Source of the DNA: DASXMT01 sp963803065
Lineage (GTDB): Bacteria > Actinomycetota > Acidimicrobiia > Acidimicrobiales > RAAP-2
Assembly: GCA_963803065.1 (NCBI GenBank)
Contig: CAWDKW010000004.1
Coordinates: 434,001-498,000 of the forward strand
Direction: 5' to 3'
Length of the DNA stretch: 64,000 bases
Shown: positions 34,553 through 43,594 of the stretch, in pieces
How the letters are laid out: every line of letters starts with the position of its first letter
How positions within the stretch are numbered: position 1 is the stretch's first letter
The notes under the pieces: model-generated
What the model was told of the DNA's origin: nothing
Databases searched by the model: none
Seen by the model: the letters and a program-made list of their open reading frames with translations, nothing else
Position numbers and translations under genes: made by a program

Positions 34553-35589
34553 TGAGCGTCCGGGGGCCCGAGCCAGCGGTCCGGTTCGCCACCGGGACCA
34601 CGGTCAAGGACTACGGCTGGTACCGGCGTTGGCTCCAGGTGGCCGAATCGTGCGGCTTCGAGATGCTCACCACCGGTGACTCCCAGTCCCTCTGGGCGGA
34701 TCCTTTCGTCTCGATGGCCGTGGCCGCCGACCGGACGACCCGACCCCGGCTCGGCATCACCGTGTCCAACCCGATGACCCGCCACCCCGCTGTGGTGGCC
34801 AGTTCGCTGGTGGCGCTGCAGGAGGTCTCGGGGGGTCGCATGGTGTACGGGCTGAGCACCGGCGACAGTGCCTTGCGGGCCATCGCCGTGCACCCGGCCC
34901 GCGTGGCCGAGCTCGAGGAGTTTGCACGGGCAGTGAAGGGGCTGTGTGCCGGCGAGACGGTGACATGGCAGGGGACAGAGCTGGTGCTGCGCTGGGGGTC
35001 GCATCCGGTCCCCCTGTGGGTGGCGGCCGAGGGGCCACGGACCCAGTTCCTGGCCGGTCAGATCGCCGACGGTGTCATCCTGTCCAACGCGCTGGACGCA
35101 GAAGTGATGGCCCAGGCCCGCGCCAACGTGGGGGCCGGCGCAGCATCGGTCGGACGATCGGCCGACGACATCGAGCTCTGGTGCATGGCCGCGATGTGCC
35201 TGGCCGACTCGGAGCGCGAGGGCGTGGACAAGCTGAAGTTCCTCCTGGCCGGTACGGCCAACCACGTGTACCGCTTCCACACGGACCAAAAGGGCGTTCC
35301 CGCCGAGCACGTCCGGGCCCTGGCCGTGCTCCAGGACCGGTACGACTCCCGCTACCACGCCACGCCCGAGCGGGCGGGGGCGAATGCCGATCTGGTGGAG
35401 GAGCTGGGTCTGGTCGACTTCCTGGCCCGCCGATCGGTCATCGCCGGGCCCCCCGAGCACTGTGTCGAGCGGATCCGTCAGATCGCCCGGGCCGGCGCCA
35501 CCAACCTCATCGTGAGCCAGTTCGTCAACGACCCGTTCGAGTTCATGCAGGTGTTCGCCCGCGACATCCGGCCCGCGTTCGCGCCGTAG
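34552..35589 (+). CDS. LLM-class flavin/F420-dependent oxidoreductase
   Basis: 345-residue bacterial-luciferase-like TIM barrel. VAESCGFEMLTTGDSQSLWADPF, RLGITVSNPMTRHPAVVASSL and GRMVYGLSTGDSALR are the usual cofactor-pocket segments, followed by LAGQIADGVILSN. In actinobacteria these enzymes usually take hydride from F420H2 or FMNH2. Start ATG overlaps the preceding stop (TGATG). Last gene of the FAD-NTF2-isomerase-LLM run. The stop is followed by an 11-bp repeat. Confidence 0.87.
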   Translation: MSVRGPEPAVRFATGTTVKDYGWYRRWLQVAESCGFEMLTTGDSQSLWADPFVSMAVAADRTTRPRLGITVSNPMTRHPAVVASSLVALQEVSGGRMVYGLSTGDSALRAIAVHPARVAELEEFARAVKGLCAGETVTWQGTELVLRWGSHPVPLWVAAEGPRTQFLAGQIADGVILSNALDAEVMAQARANVGAGAASVGRSADDIELWCMAAMCLADSEREGVDKLKFLLAGTANHVYRFHTDQKGVPAEHVRALAVLQDRYDSRYHATPERAGANADLVEELGLVDFLARRSVIAGPPEHCVERIRQIARAGATNLIVSQFVNDPFEFMQVFARDIRPAFAP

Positions 35590-35616
35590 TGGCGCCGTGG
35601 TGGCGCCGTGGTGGCG
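35586..35616 (+). repeat. 11-bp repeat at the LLM gene stop codon
   Basis: Nearly three copies of GTGGTGGCGCC at 35586-35616. The first copy (GTAGTGGCGCC) contains the TAG stop codon, so the unit appears to have been copied from the gene end. Confidence 0.75.
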
Positions 35617-35647
35617 AGGCCCTCGCTCGTCGCTCCACTCCCGTCGT

Positions 35648-37213
35648 TCAGCCACCGGGCGTTCGGGTCTCGGACCTGGACTTGGTGCTGCCGGGCTGCC
35701 GGTCGTTCCCGGGCTCTCCCGCCAGGACCCTCCGGGCATACTCCGCCAGCGGGGTGCCGTCGAAGAAGCCGGCGTTCATGCCGCCGTGGAGTCGGATGGC
35801 ATTGTCACAGGCAAAGGCCCGGAACTGTCCCGCGTCGAGTTGCCCCTGCTCGACCAGTTCGTACGCCTCGGGTACCACCCCTCGCATGTCGGCCACGTCC
35901 CAGTGCCCCAGGTCGGAGCCGAGCATCGGCTGGAGCACGGCACCGTGGGGGTTCACACCGCGGGCGAATGCCCACGAGATGGTGGCTTCGTCGGCCTCAC
36001 AGCCGAAAAAGAACCGGCCGAATTGGGCCACGATGTCCTCGGGACCCTCGATACCGCAGGCCCGGAAGTCGTCGGTCTCCACCGGAGGGTTGTCGCTCTG
36101 GCCTCGCATGGCGTCGCGCAACGACGGATCGGCGAAGAGGTCGCCCCCGTAGCGCAGAAGCAGGTCGTCCCACGCAGCGGCGTCGACCAGGTCGGGATCG
36201 AGCCGTTCGATGTGGCGCCCGCCTCGCTTGTCCCACCGGCTGATCAGATCGCACAACAACTGCACGCCCCAGGACACACCGCACTCCATGAACCCGAAGT
36301 TGAGCGTGGGAAAGCGATGGGTCACGCCACCGAAGAACACGGCCTTGGCGAAGGCATCGGCGCTCGCGGCAAAGGTGCCGATGTGGTTGTACATGTACCG
36401 GGTGGACGACTGCCGCAGCTCGACGCCCATGGTGGGGGCGTGCACGGTGACGGCAACGCCCAGCTCGACGCAGCGCGCCCAGACCGCGTCGTAGTCGTGC
36501 ACGCTGTCCAGGCCAAGGACGTCGAGCCATTGGGCGCCCGGTCCGGCATCGGGCATCGGCCGGGCCACGTAGCTGTTGACCAGCACGGCCTTGAAGCCCA
36601 GTCGGACAACGGCGTGTTCGAGCTCGGCCATGGCCTCGCCGGGCGTGTGCATGGGGACCACCGCCGCCGCCGCCATGCGGTCGCTGAGCCCGTCAAGGGC
36701 GTCGGCCAGGTAGGTGTTGACGGCCCGGCAGGCCACGGTGCGGAGGGCGTCGTCGGGGTGGCCCATGCAGGTGAGCCCGACGCTCGGGTACAAGACGGTG
36801 AAATCGATGCCCAGCTCGTCGAGCCGTTCGTGCATGAGGCGGGGCAGAAAGCCGGTGGCCCGGTCGCGGGTGGAGGCCGGAAGGGTCCACCACGCCGGAA
36901 TGGCCCGCCTCATGGTGCGGGGACGCCGAGCGTCGAGGCGATCGAGCAAGGGGGACCGGCGCGAGGAGTAGGTGGGCGACGACCCGATGAATCGGTCGGC
37001 CACGTCGGAACCCCCGATGCGGCGCATGTACTCGGCGATGGCCGGCAGGGATTCGACCACATGGCCGTCGCAGTCCACGATGGGGTGGTCGAGCTTGGAC
37101 CGTACCCTCTGGGGATCGGGGCGCACCGCCTGGGGATCGGGGCGCACCGCAGAGGGATCGGGGCGCACCGCAGAGGGATCGGGGCGCACCGCAGAGGGAT
37201 CGGGGACGGGCAT
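35648..37213 (-). CDS. Amidohydrolase family 2 protein with N-terminal heptapeptide repeats
   Basis: 521 residues. The catalytic amidohydrolase_2 barrel starts near residue 40 with VDCDGHVVES (metal ligands); VTVHAPTMGVE and the C-terminal LQPMLGSDLGHWD supply later ligands. Related enzymes decarboxylate or hydrolyse aromatic acids. The first 38 residues are five tandem copies of a DPSAVRP-type heptad, not part of the fold. AAGGAG seven bases before ATG 37213 supports this start; the frame stays open upstream without coding character. Divergent from another amidohydrolase 137 bp away. Larger than the usual 350-400 residues. Confidence 0.87.
   Translation of the reverse strand: MPVPDPSAVRPDPSAVRPDPSAVRPDPQAVRPDPQRVRSKLDHPIVDCDGHVVESLPAIAEYMRRIGGSDVADRFIGSSPTYSSRRSPLLDRLDARRPRTMRRAIPAWWTLPASTRDRATGFLPRLMHERLDELGIDFTVLYPSVGLTCMGHPDDALRTVACRAVNTYLADALDGLSDRMAAAAVVPMHTPGEAMAELEHAVVRLGFKAVLVNSYVARPMPDAGPGAQWLDVLGLDSVHDYDAVWARCVELGVAVTVHAPTMGVELRQSSTRYMYNHIGTFAASADAFAKAVFFGGVTHRFPTLNFGFMECGVSWGVQLLCDLISRWDKRGGRHIERLDPDLVDAAAWDDLLLRYGGDLFADPSLRDAMRGQSDNPPVETDDFRACGIEGPEDIVAQFGRFFFGCEADEATISWAFARGVNPHGAVLQPMLGSDLGHWDVADMRGVVPEAYELVEQGQLDAGQFRAFACDNAIRLHGGMNAGFFDGTPLAEYARRVLAGEPGNDRQPGSTKSRSETRTPGG
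37113..37211. repeat. Five 21-bp tandem repeats encoding heptads
   Basis: Copies start at 37113, 37134, 37155, 37176 and 37197 with the core GGATCGGGGCGCACCGCAGAG; the last is truncated. The period equals seven codons and keeps the amidohydrolase frame. Confidence 0.9.
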
Positions 37214-37349
37214 GGACGCTCCTTGTGACGGGCGAAGCCTACCGGGAGGCGAGTGTCCGAACTGTGCGACGAGTACCCACGGAATCGAAGGATCGGTCGG
37301 TAGACTTCGTTCGGTCCCAGGGTGAGGCGCCCCGGGCCGAGGAGCGCTG

Positions 37350-38252
37350 ATGGGCAGGTCCGGATGCCGGGTGATCGATGCCCACCACCACGTCGGAAGT
37401 GTGCCTTCGTTGATGGCCCAGGTAGCCGACTCCGGTCCACGTGGCCTCGAGCTCGATCTGGTTCCCTTCAGCGATCGCTCGGAGGTGGCGGAACGCACTG
37501 TGGTCATGGATGCCAACGGCATCGACCAGGCCGTGGTCATCCCCACGCACGAGTACCTGCGCCCAGCCGGGATTGCGGACACCCGCCGGGTCAACGATGC
37601 AATCGCCGGCTACCGCGACGCCAACCCCGACCGCTTCCCCGCTGCGGTGGGAATCGTCGAGCCGCTCCACGGTCGTCACGCCTTCGACGAATTGGTCCGG
37701 GTGCACGACGAGCTGGGCTTGGTCGGTATCAGCTTCCACACCCGGTTCCAAGGGGTGTCCACCGACAGCTACCTGGTGCGGGCGCTGGTCGAACGAATGG
37801 TCGACATGCACCTGGTGCCGTTCATGCATGCGTATGCCGGCTCCCCCGACGAGGCGCCCTGGATGGTCGCGGGGCTGGGCCGTGCGTTTCCCGAAGCAAC
37901 CATGATCGTGCTGGACGGCTTCTCGGGCATGGAGCGGAGCGCCAAGGAGGTGTCGGTGGCCGCGGAGGCTGCGCCGAACCTCGTGTTCGACACCAGCCTG
38001 GCCTACAGCTTCGACTTCGTCGAGCGATTCGTGGCCAACTTCGGCGCCGAGCGGGTCGTGTTCGGCACCGACATGTACTCGCCGCCGCTCGCCTACCGCC
38101 GGAGCACGGTGCTCGACCAGCTGATCGACTCGGGGCTCGACGGCGACCAGAGATCCCTGATCCTGTCGGGCAACTTGGACCGGATCCTGGGGATGGGCCC
38201 GGAGCCTCAGCCCGAACCGACTTCGCCCGAGACCCCCTCGCACTCAGCCTGA
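37350..38252 (+). CDS. Amidohydrolase family 2 TIM-barrel hydrolase
   Basis: 300 residues. VIDAHHHVG near residue 8 (His-x-His-type metal ligands), GISFHTRFQG and FMHAYAGSP (further His), and VVFGTDMYSPP (catalytic Asp, about residue 238). Shorter than its neighbour and lacking the heptad repeats. It probably performs a metal-dependent hydrolysis or decarboxylation in the same pathway. Divergent from the larger amidohydrolase, so both may share a control region at 37214-37349. Its last 9 bp overlap the convergent IclR-type gene. Confidence 0.85.
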   Translation: MGRSGCRVIDAHHHVGSVPSLMAQVADSGPRGLELDLVPFSDRSEVAERTVVMDANGIDQAVVIPTHEYLRPAGIADTRRVNDAIAGYRDANPDRFPAAVGIVEPLHGRHAFDELVRVHDELGLVGISFHTRFQGVSTDSYLVRALVERMVDMHLVPFMHAYAGSPDEAPWMVAGLGRAFPEATMIVLDGFSGMERSAKEVSVAAEAAPNLVFDTSLAYSFDFVERFVANFGAERVVFGTDMYSPPLAYRRSTVLDQLIDSGLDGDQRSLILSGNLDRILGMGPEPQPEPTSPETPSHSA

Positions 38253-39188
38253 GACAACTCGGGCTCGCGGGGCATGACCGCCCACGGCCTCGGTGATCTC
38301 GTCGGCCGCCCGTCGCAGGTCTCGTCCGGTGCTCTCGATCTCTCGCCCGGTCATGCGCCGCTCGACGTGGATGGACAGCGTGAGCACGGGGTGGGCCCCG
38401 CCGTCGAACACCGGGGCCGAGATGGCGTTCACCGAGTACCCCTGATCGGCCCGCAGCCGGGCGGGCAGGTACTCCACCTGCCCGATCTTGTCCATGAGCA
38501 GGTCGATGGCGTCCTGCATCTCCTCGGACAGCTGCTTGCCGTCGAAGATGGCCAGGGCGTCGCGGAACCGGGCTAGGGAGTCGTTCTCGCTCTGGACGTC
38601 ATATCCCCGGCTCCGGACGCTGTCCAGCGCGGCCCGCAGGTCGGCGACCCGATTGAGCGGCGATGCCCGGTCGAGCCACTCCTGCACGTGCTTGTCGTCC
38701 ATCCAGGCCACCTGCACGGCGCCAAAGGGGGGCACCACCGGCACCCGCTGGCCGACATGGCTCCATGACCTGGCATGGTTGGAGCTGGGCTTCGGGCTGG
38801 CCCAGTCGATCACCGTGATGAACCCGTTCTCGATGATGGAAGCCACGCACTCGGCGTTGTGCTGGTTGGCCACGTGGCGGACCGTGGGGCCGGCCATCCG
38901 GACGGCGGGGAAGGCCAGCTCGGCCGCCCGCCCCGCCGCGATCAGGGCCGGCCCCAGCAGGTAGCCCTTGGTCCGGGGCGAACGTACGACATATCCGGCG
39001 TCGAGCAGGGCCCGGATCACCGCATAGCACGTGGCCTTACTGATGGAGAGCTCGTTGACGATGTCGGAGAGCTTGAACTCGTGTTCGGGGCGGGAGACGA
39101 GGAGGGCGATGACCGCGATGACCCGGCCGGTGGGCGGTGAGACGCTCCGGCGGGGTCCGTTGCCATGGGTCGGACGAGGCGGTGTCAT
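38244..39188 (-). CDS. IclR-family transcriptional regulator
   Basis: About 314 residues. The N-terminal winged helix (about 20-80) includes FKLSDIVNELSISKATCYAVIRALLDAGYV, and the C-terminal GAF-like effector domain follows (ITVIDWASP, GYSVNAISAPVFDG). IclR proteins sense small aromatic or carboxylic acids and usually control adjacent catabolic genes. The start is probably ATG 39188, not the in-frame ATG at 39200. It is divergent from a nitroreductase, with an AT-rich inverted repeat between them, and convergent with an amidohydrolase. The effector is unknown. Confidence 0.85.
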   Translation of the reverse strand: MTPPRPTHGNGPRRSVSPPTGRVIAVIALLVSRPEHEFKLSDIVNELSISKATCYAVIRALLDAGYVVRSPRTKGYLLGPALIAAGRAAELAFPAVRMAGPTVRHVANQHNAECVASIIENGFITVIDWASPKPSSNHARSWSHVGQRVPVVPPFGAVQVAWMDDKHVQEWLDRASPLNRVADLRAALDSVRSRGYDVQSENDSLARFRDALAIFDGKQLSEEMQDAIDLLMDKIGQVEYLPARLRADQGYSVNAISAPVFDGGAHPVLTLSIHVERRMTGREIESTGRDLRRAADEITEAVGGHAPRARVVSG

Positions 39189-39271
39189 CAGGACGAACAC
39201 CCTAGTGGATGGGGTAAACCTCGCTCGATTCGTCGCCCTCGCCGGCGCGGGACCTGGCCGCCTCGAGTTCG

Positions 39272-39298
39272 AATATCTAGCCGGATTCGTCCGATATT
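39272..39298. promoter_or_regulatory. Inverted repeat AATATC-N15-GATATT, candidate IclR operator
   Basis: Perfect 6-bp arms at 39272-39277 and 39293-39298 are centred 21 bp apart, two helical turns. They sit in an AT-rich island between the divergent IclR-type regulator and nitroreductase genes. Confidence 0.4.
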
Positions 39299-39383
39299 TT
39301 GTAAGTTACTCGGGCAGGAGTCGACGGGGCCCGGTCCCCAACGAACGGGGGCTCGGTCCCCAACCAGTCGCCCGGAGGTGACC

Positions 39384-40085
39384 ATGCCCACGTTTGACCA
39401 TCTGGACGAGATCGACCATCTGCTGACCACGACCAAGGCCGTTCGGCGGCGGCTCGACCTGAACCGCTCCGTATCTCGAGAGGTGGTGACCGAGTGCATC
39501 CGTCTGGCCTGTTTCGCCCCCAACGCCTCGAACGCGCAGGACTGGCGCTGGGTCGTCGTCGACGACTCGGAGCAGCGACGCCGCGTTGGCGAGCATTACC
39601 GGGCCCTGATCGAGCCCCCGGTGTCCCAGATGCTCGAGGCGAAGCTCCGGACAGGTGATGAGGCAGGTGCCAGGATCTCCCGATCCATCCTGTACCTGGC
39701 CGAGCACATGGGCGAGGTCCCGATGCTGGTCATCCCCTGTTACGACATCGACGCGGCCGAGAACCGCTATCGCCGGCTGATCACCGATCCTGGACTGCAG
39801 GAGGCGGCGGTGGGCGGGACCCACGAGATGACGCCGGGCATGTACGCCTCGATACTCCCTGCCGTCTGGAGCTTCCAGCTGGCCCTGCGCAGCCGTGGGC
39901 TGGGATCGGTGATGACCACGGCCCACCAGGCCGACCAGCCGGGCATGGCCAAGATCCTCGACATCCCGTCCCGGTGGGCCCAGACCGCGCTGATCCCGGT
40001 GGCCCACACCACCGGCGGGGACTTCACCCCGCCGCCCCGGGAGCCGGTCGAACGGGTCATCGTCTGGAATCGGGGCACGCCCTGA
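39384..40085 (+). CDS. Nitroreductase-family flavoprotein
   Basis: 233 residues. KAVRRRLDLNRSVS begins the FMN phosphate-binding region, and CFAPNASNAQDWRWVVVDD is the FMN loop. The middle (YASILPAVWSFQLALRSRGLGSVMTT) is the dimer helix of the family, and IPVAHTTGGDF closes the core. ATG 39384 follows CGGAGGTG; a long open frame upstream does not look coding. Likely an FMN-dependent reductase of a pathway intermediate or quinone. Divergent from the IclR-type gene that may regulate it; 19 bp from a convergent LLM gene. Confidence 0.87.
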   Translation: MPTFDHLDEIDHLLTTTKAVRRRLDLNRSVSREVVTECIRLACFAPNASNAQDWRWVVVDDSEQRRRVGEHYRALIEPPVSQMLEAKLRTGDEAGARISRSILYLAEHMGEVPMLVIPCYDIDAAENRYRRLITDPGLQEAAVGGTHEMTPGMYASILPAVWSFQLALRSRGLGSVMTTAHQADQPGMAKILDIPSRWAQTALIPVAHTTGGDFTPPPREPVERVIVWNRGTP

Positions 40086-40104
40086 AGGGACCGGGTCAGT
40101 GCCG

Positions 40105-41100
40105 TCAGCTCGACAGCCGGGGCAACACCTGTTCGACAAAGAGGGATAGACACTCCCAGCCCTTCTCGATGGGCATGCCGCCAACCAGCGGATGCAGCGC
40201 GAAGGTCGCCGGTCCGCCGGCCTCGTCGGCGTCGTCGGCCCGGGCTACGCATTCGTCTGGGGTGAGGACCTCGTAGATGCCCTCGGCCCGCAGCTCATCG
40301 ACCGTGGTCGCACCGGAATGGACGGCCGAGTGGATGTCGGGCGTCTGCCACCCGGCGTACACGGTTGCCTCGTGGAGGAAGTACCGGCCCAGTTCTGCCC
40401 ATGCCCGATCGGGATCCTCGGCGACATACGTGGTCGAGAACTGGCCGGGCGGCATCATGCACATGCCCTCGGTGCCCCGTTCCTTGCATTGCTCGTAGTA
40501 GTAGCCCTCCAGTTCGGGGAGGTGGGCGGCCGGCGCCAGGGGGAGGCCGAATCGGGCTGCGCGCCGGGCTGACGGCCTGGACGTCCCCCCGATGAGCAAC
40601 ATCGGGTGGGGCTGGGTGAGCGGCGTCGGGGTGACCATGATCTCGTTCCCCCCGTAGTCGAACGGCTCCCCCGACCAGGCCTTCAGCAGCGTGTCGACCG
40701 CCTCGTCCATGAGCCGTCCGCGCTCGGCCCAGGACTTCCCGTGGGCGGCGTACTCCTCGGGGCGGTAGCCCAGGCCGCCGACGATCGTGAGGCGACCACC
40801 ACTGGCGAGGTCGAGCACGGCGATGTCCTCGGCCAGCCGGAGCGGATCGTGCAAAGGCAGGAGGAGCGCCATGACGGTGATGGGGATGCGAGGGGACCGC
40901 CCGAAGATCAGGCCTGCCGTGATCAGGGGGGACGGGCTCCAGCCGTCGTCGGCCCCGTGATGCTCCTCTAGGGTGACCATGTCCAGGCCGTGCTCGTCGG
41001 CGTAGGCGGCCATGTCGACCGATGCCTGGTAGCGGGCGGCCATCTCCTGGGGTTCCAAGCCCGGTTGGACCTGGTTGAAGCGAACTAGTGACACCACCAT
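40105..41100 (-). CDS. LLM-class flavin/F420-dependent oxidoreductase
   Basis: 331 residues of the luciferase-like family. DMVTLEEHHGADDGWSPSPL is the conserved N-terminal active-site segment, MALLLPLHDPLRLAEDIAVLD a core helix-strand and GRLTIVGGLGYRPEEY the cofactor loop. A monooxygenase or F420-dependent dehydrogenase role is expected; flavin type cannot be told from sequence. The upstream 41101-41220 region is made of imperfect CCGGGCC/GGCCCCG repeats with no clear promoter. Convergent with the nitroreductase, divergent from an SDR. Confidence 0.87.
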   Translation of the reverse strand: MVVSLVRFNQVQPGLEPQEMAARYQASVDMAAYADEHGLDMVTLEEHHGADDGWSPSPLITAGLIFGRSPRIPITVMALLLPLHDPLRLAEDIAVLDLASGGRLTIVGGLGYRPEEYAAHGKSWAERGRLMDEAVDTLLKAWSGEPFDYGGNEIMVTPTPLTQPHPMLLIGGTSRPSARRAARFGLPLAPAAHLPELEGYYYEQCKERGTEGMCMMPPGQFSTTYVAEDPDRAWAELGRYFLHEATVYAGWQTPDIHSAVHSGATTVDELRAEGIYEVLTPDECVARADDADEAGGPATFALHPLVGGMPIEKGWECLSLFVEQVLPRLSS

Positions 41101-41368
41101 GCGGCCACCCCCTTGTCGTCCGGGCCGGGCCCCGGTGGTCCCGGCCTCGCCCTGTCGTCCGAGCCCGGCCCCCGTCCTACGGGCCTGACCCCGTCTTGTC
41201 CGGGCCTGGCCCCGACCCTACTGCGACCGCTGTTGTACGGTTAGCCATAGTCGAAACATACGTCTGAATATTCGGCCGAACAGCCGGCGGTCCATGGGAT
41301 CACTTGGGCAACCGGGTCGGTTTGGACCAGGGCCTTGTGGGCAACAGGGCAGAAGGGCCGGGGGAACC

Positions 41369-42223
41369 ATGGGAAAGCTCGACGGCAAGGTGGCGCTCAT
41401 CACCGGGGGCGCCCGGGGGCAAGGACGGAGCCACGCGCTGACGCTGGCCCGAGAGGGTTGCGACATCGCCTTCTGTGACATCTCCGAGCCGGTGAAGACC
41501 ACGCTCTACCGGACAGCCACGGAGGAGGACCGGCTCGAGACGCAGAAGCTCGTCTCCGAGGCCGGCCACCGCTGCCTGGCCGTCGAGGCCGACGTGCGTG
41601 ACCGGCCGGCGATGAGGGCGTTCGTGGCCAGGACTCTCGACGAGTTGGGTCCCATTGACATCGTGTTGGCCAACGCAGGGATCACGGCGTTTGCCCCAGC
41701 ATGGGAGACGCCCTATGAGTTGTGGGACGAGACCATCGACATCTGCCTGAACGGGGTGTGGAACACCTGCCGGGAAGTCATGCCCTCCATGGTCGAGCGG
41801 CGCAAGGGAACCATCGTGATCACGTCGTCGAACGCCGGCCTCACCCCCATCCCGAACGTGGCCCCCTATGTGGCCGCGAAACACGGGATCACCGGGCTGA
41901 TGAAGGTGCTCGCCGTGGAGCTGGCCGCGTTCGACATCCGGGTCAATGCCGTGCACCCCTGTGGCGTGGCCACCGACCTGGTCCTCAACCAGCCGGGCCT
42001 CGACCTCTTCGCCGGGAAGGAGGGAGCCACCTTCGAGGACGCGGAGGAGGGAATGAAGAGCCTGAACCTCCTCGACGTAGCGTTGATCCAGCCCGAAGAC
42101 GTATCAGAGGCCATTCTCTACCTGGTCAGCGATGCCGCCCGCTACGTGACCGGCCTCTCGCTCACAGTGGACGCCGGCACCACGATCTGTCCACCGGGGA
42201 GCTTCCGGGGGTGGGAGGCGTAG
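41369..42223 (+). CDS. SDR oxidoreductase, mycofactocin-coupled type
   Basis: 284 residues. TGGARGQGRSHALTL (about residue 12), NAGITAF and YVAAKHG (about residue 165) give the Rossmann, structural and Tyr-Lys active-site motifs. The segment YRTATEEDRLETQKLV between strands 2 and 3 marks the mycofactocin-linked subfamily. ATG 41369 follows GGGGGAACC; the in-frame ATG at 41294 gives a non-family N-terminus. The AT-rich stretch at 41235-41275 upstream, containing the palindrome GAATATTC, is a likely control region. Third member of this subfamily in the window. Confidence 0.9.
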   Translation: MGKLDGKVALITGGARGQGRSHALTLAREGCDIAFCDISEPVKTTLYRTATEEDRLETQKLVSEAGHRCLAVEADVRDRPAMRAFVARTLDELGPIDIVLANAGITAFAPAWETPYELWDETIDICLNGVWNTCREVMPSMVERRKGTIVITSSNAGLTPIPNVAPYVAAKHGITGLMKVLAVELAAFDIRVNAVHPCGVATDLVLNQPGLDLFAGKEGATFEDAEEGMKSLNLLDVALIQPEDVSEAILYLVSDAARYVTGLSLTVDAGTTICPPGSFRGWEA

Positions 42224-42260
42224 GGGGTCGGCCGGGCCCGGCTTGCGGCCGGGGCAGCCA

Positions 42261-42273
42261 GGGTCTCAGACCC
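42261..42273. terminator. Small GGGTC-TCA-GACCC hairpin
   Basis: A perfect 5-bp stem with a 3-nt loop lies in a GC-rich stretch between the SDR stop and the MoeB-like gene. No T-run follows, so terminator function is uncertain. Confidence 0.25.
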
Positions 42274-42374
42274 GGCCGGGCCGGGAATGTTGACCCGGCT
42301 GGTACGGTTTACATGGTTCGAACAGTCATGCAGGTGGCTTCGGATGGACCGGTCACCGCCGACAGTGAAGGATC

Positions 42375-43562
42375 GTGATAGCTGTGCCCACGTTCAGGGA
42401 GATGCTGGCCGAAGCCAAAGCGGCCGTCCGGGAGGTCGAGCCGGCCCAGGCCGAAGAGGAGCTCGGGAGGGACAAGGCCGTCGTCCTCGACGTCCGGGAG
42501 CCCGACGAGTACGAGCAGGGTGCATTGCCCGGTGCGGTCCACATCCCAAGGGGCACGTTGGAGACCTCGGTCGAGGGGAGGATCCCGGACAAGTCGTCCC
42601 ACGTGGTTATCTACTGCGCCGGCGGTACCCGCTCGGCCTTCGCGGCCAAGACGCTCCAAGAGCTCGGCTACAGCGATGTGGCCTCGGTGATCGGGGGCTT
42701 CAACCGCTGGAAGGACGAGGGCCGCCCCTGGGCGACGCCGCAATCCCTCACCTCCGAGCAACGCAATCGGTACCAGCGCCACCTGCTGCTCCCCGAGGTG
42801 GGTGAGACCGGCCAGCTGAAGCTCCTCGACGCCAAGGTCCTGCTGCTCGGCGCCGGCGGATTGGGCTCACCCGCCGCCTTGTACCTGGCCGCGGCCGGGG
42901 TGGGGACGCTCGGGATCATCGACATGGACGTCGTCGACGCCTCCAACCTCCAGCGACAGATCCTTCACAACGTCGACCGGATCGGCGAGCGCAAGGTCGA
43001 CTCGGCCAAGAAGACGCTCACCGCCCTCAACCCGGACGTGAACGTGGTCACCTACGACGTCCGGTTGGGCGCCGACAACATCCTCGACATCATCGACGGC
43101 TACGACGTGATCGTGGACGGGACGGACAACTTCCCCACCCGCTACCTCGTGAACGACGCCTCCCTCAAGAAGCGGATCCCGGTGGTCCACGGGTCGATCT
43201 TCCGCTTCGAGGGTCAGGTCACCGTGTTCAACCCGTACGAGGGGCCCTGCTACCGCTGCATGATCCCTGAGCCTCCCCCGGCCGAGCTGGCCCCCAGCTG
43301 CTCGGAGGCCGGCGTGCTCGGCGTGCTGTGCGGGATCATCGGTTCGCTCCAGGCCACCGAGGCCATCAAGATCATCCTCGGGATCGGCGAGACCCTCCAG
43401 GGCCGCCTCTTGGCCTACGACGCGCTGGAGCAGAGCTTCCGCACGTTCAAGGTCCATCGTGACCCGGCTTGCCCGACCTGCGGCCCCGATGCCGGCGAGA
43501 TCGTCATCGCCGAGTACGACGATCTGTGCCTTCCCCACGTGATGGCTCCCGCCTCGGCGTAG
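42375..43562 (+). CDS. Rhodanese-ThiF/MoeB adenylyltransferase fusion (MoeZ-like)
   Basis: 395 residues. N-terminal rhodanese domain (about 20-115) with VVLDVREPDEY and active-site CAGGTRS (Cys near 82). Then the E1-like ThiF/MoeB domain with GAGGLGSPAALYLAAAGVG (about 159, ATP-binding), Arg-finger region NLQRQILHN, DGTDNFPTRYLVND and CSEAGVLGVLCG. CxxC pairs (CYRC, CPTC) bind zinc. Known MoeZ proteins activate and sulfurate ThiS/MoaD/CysO-type carriers, but have the rhodanese domain at the C-terminus; here the order is reversed. GTG 42384 is an alternative start. Confidence 0.9.
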   Translation: MIAVPTFREMLAEAKAAVREVEPAQAEEELGRDKAVVLDVREPDEYEQGALPGAVHIPRGTLETSVEGRIPDKSSHVVIYCAGGTRSAFAAKTLQELGYSDVASVIGGFNRWKDEGRPWATPQSLTSEQRNRYQRHLLLPEVGETGQLKLLDAKVLLLGAGGLGSPAALYLAAAGVGTLGIIDMDVVDASNLQRQILHNVDRIGERKVDSAKKTLTALNPDVNVVTYDVRLGADNILDIIDGYDVIVDGTDNFPTRYLVNDASLKKRIPVVHGSIFRFEGQVTVFNPYEGPCYRCMIPEPPPAELAPSCSEAGVLGVLCGIIGSLQATEAIKIILGIGETLQGRLLAYDALEQSFRTFKVHRDPACPTCGPDAGEIVIAEYDDLCLPHVMAPASA

Positions 43563-43594
43563 AGCACAGGGGGGCGGTACAGGGAAATCGCACC

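Noticed and set aside
41101..41220. GC-rich repeats upstream of the LLM gene as a transposon end
   Set aside because: Imperfect CCGGGCC/GGCCCCG runs with no inverted ends, target duplication or transposase.
42310..42330. GGTTCGAAC, resembling a tRNA T-arm
   Set aside because: No acceptor stem, D-arm or anticodon arm can be built around it.
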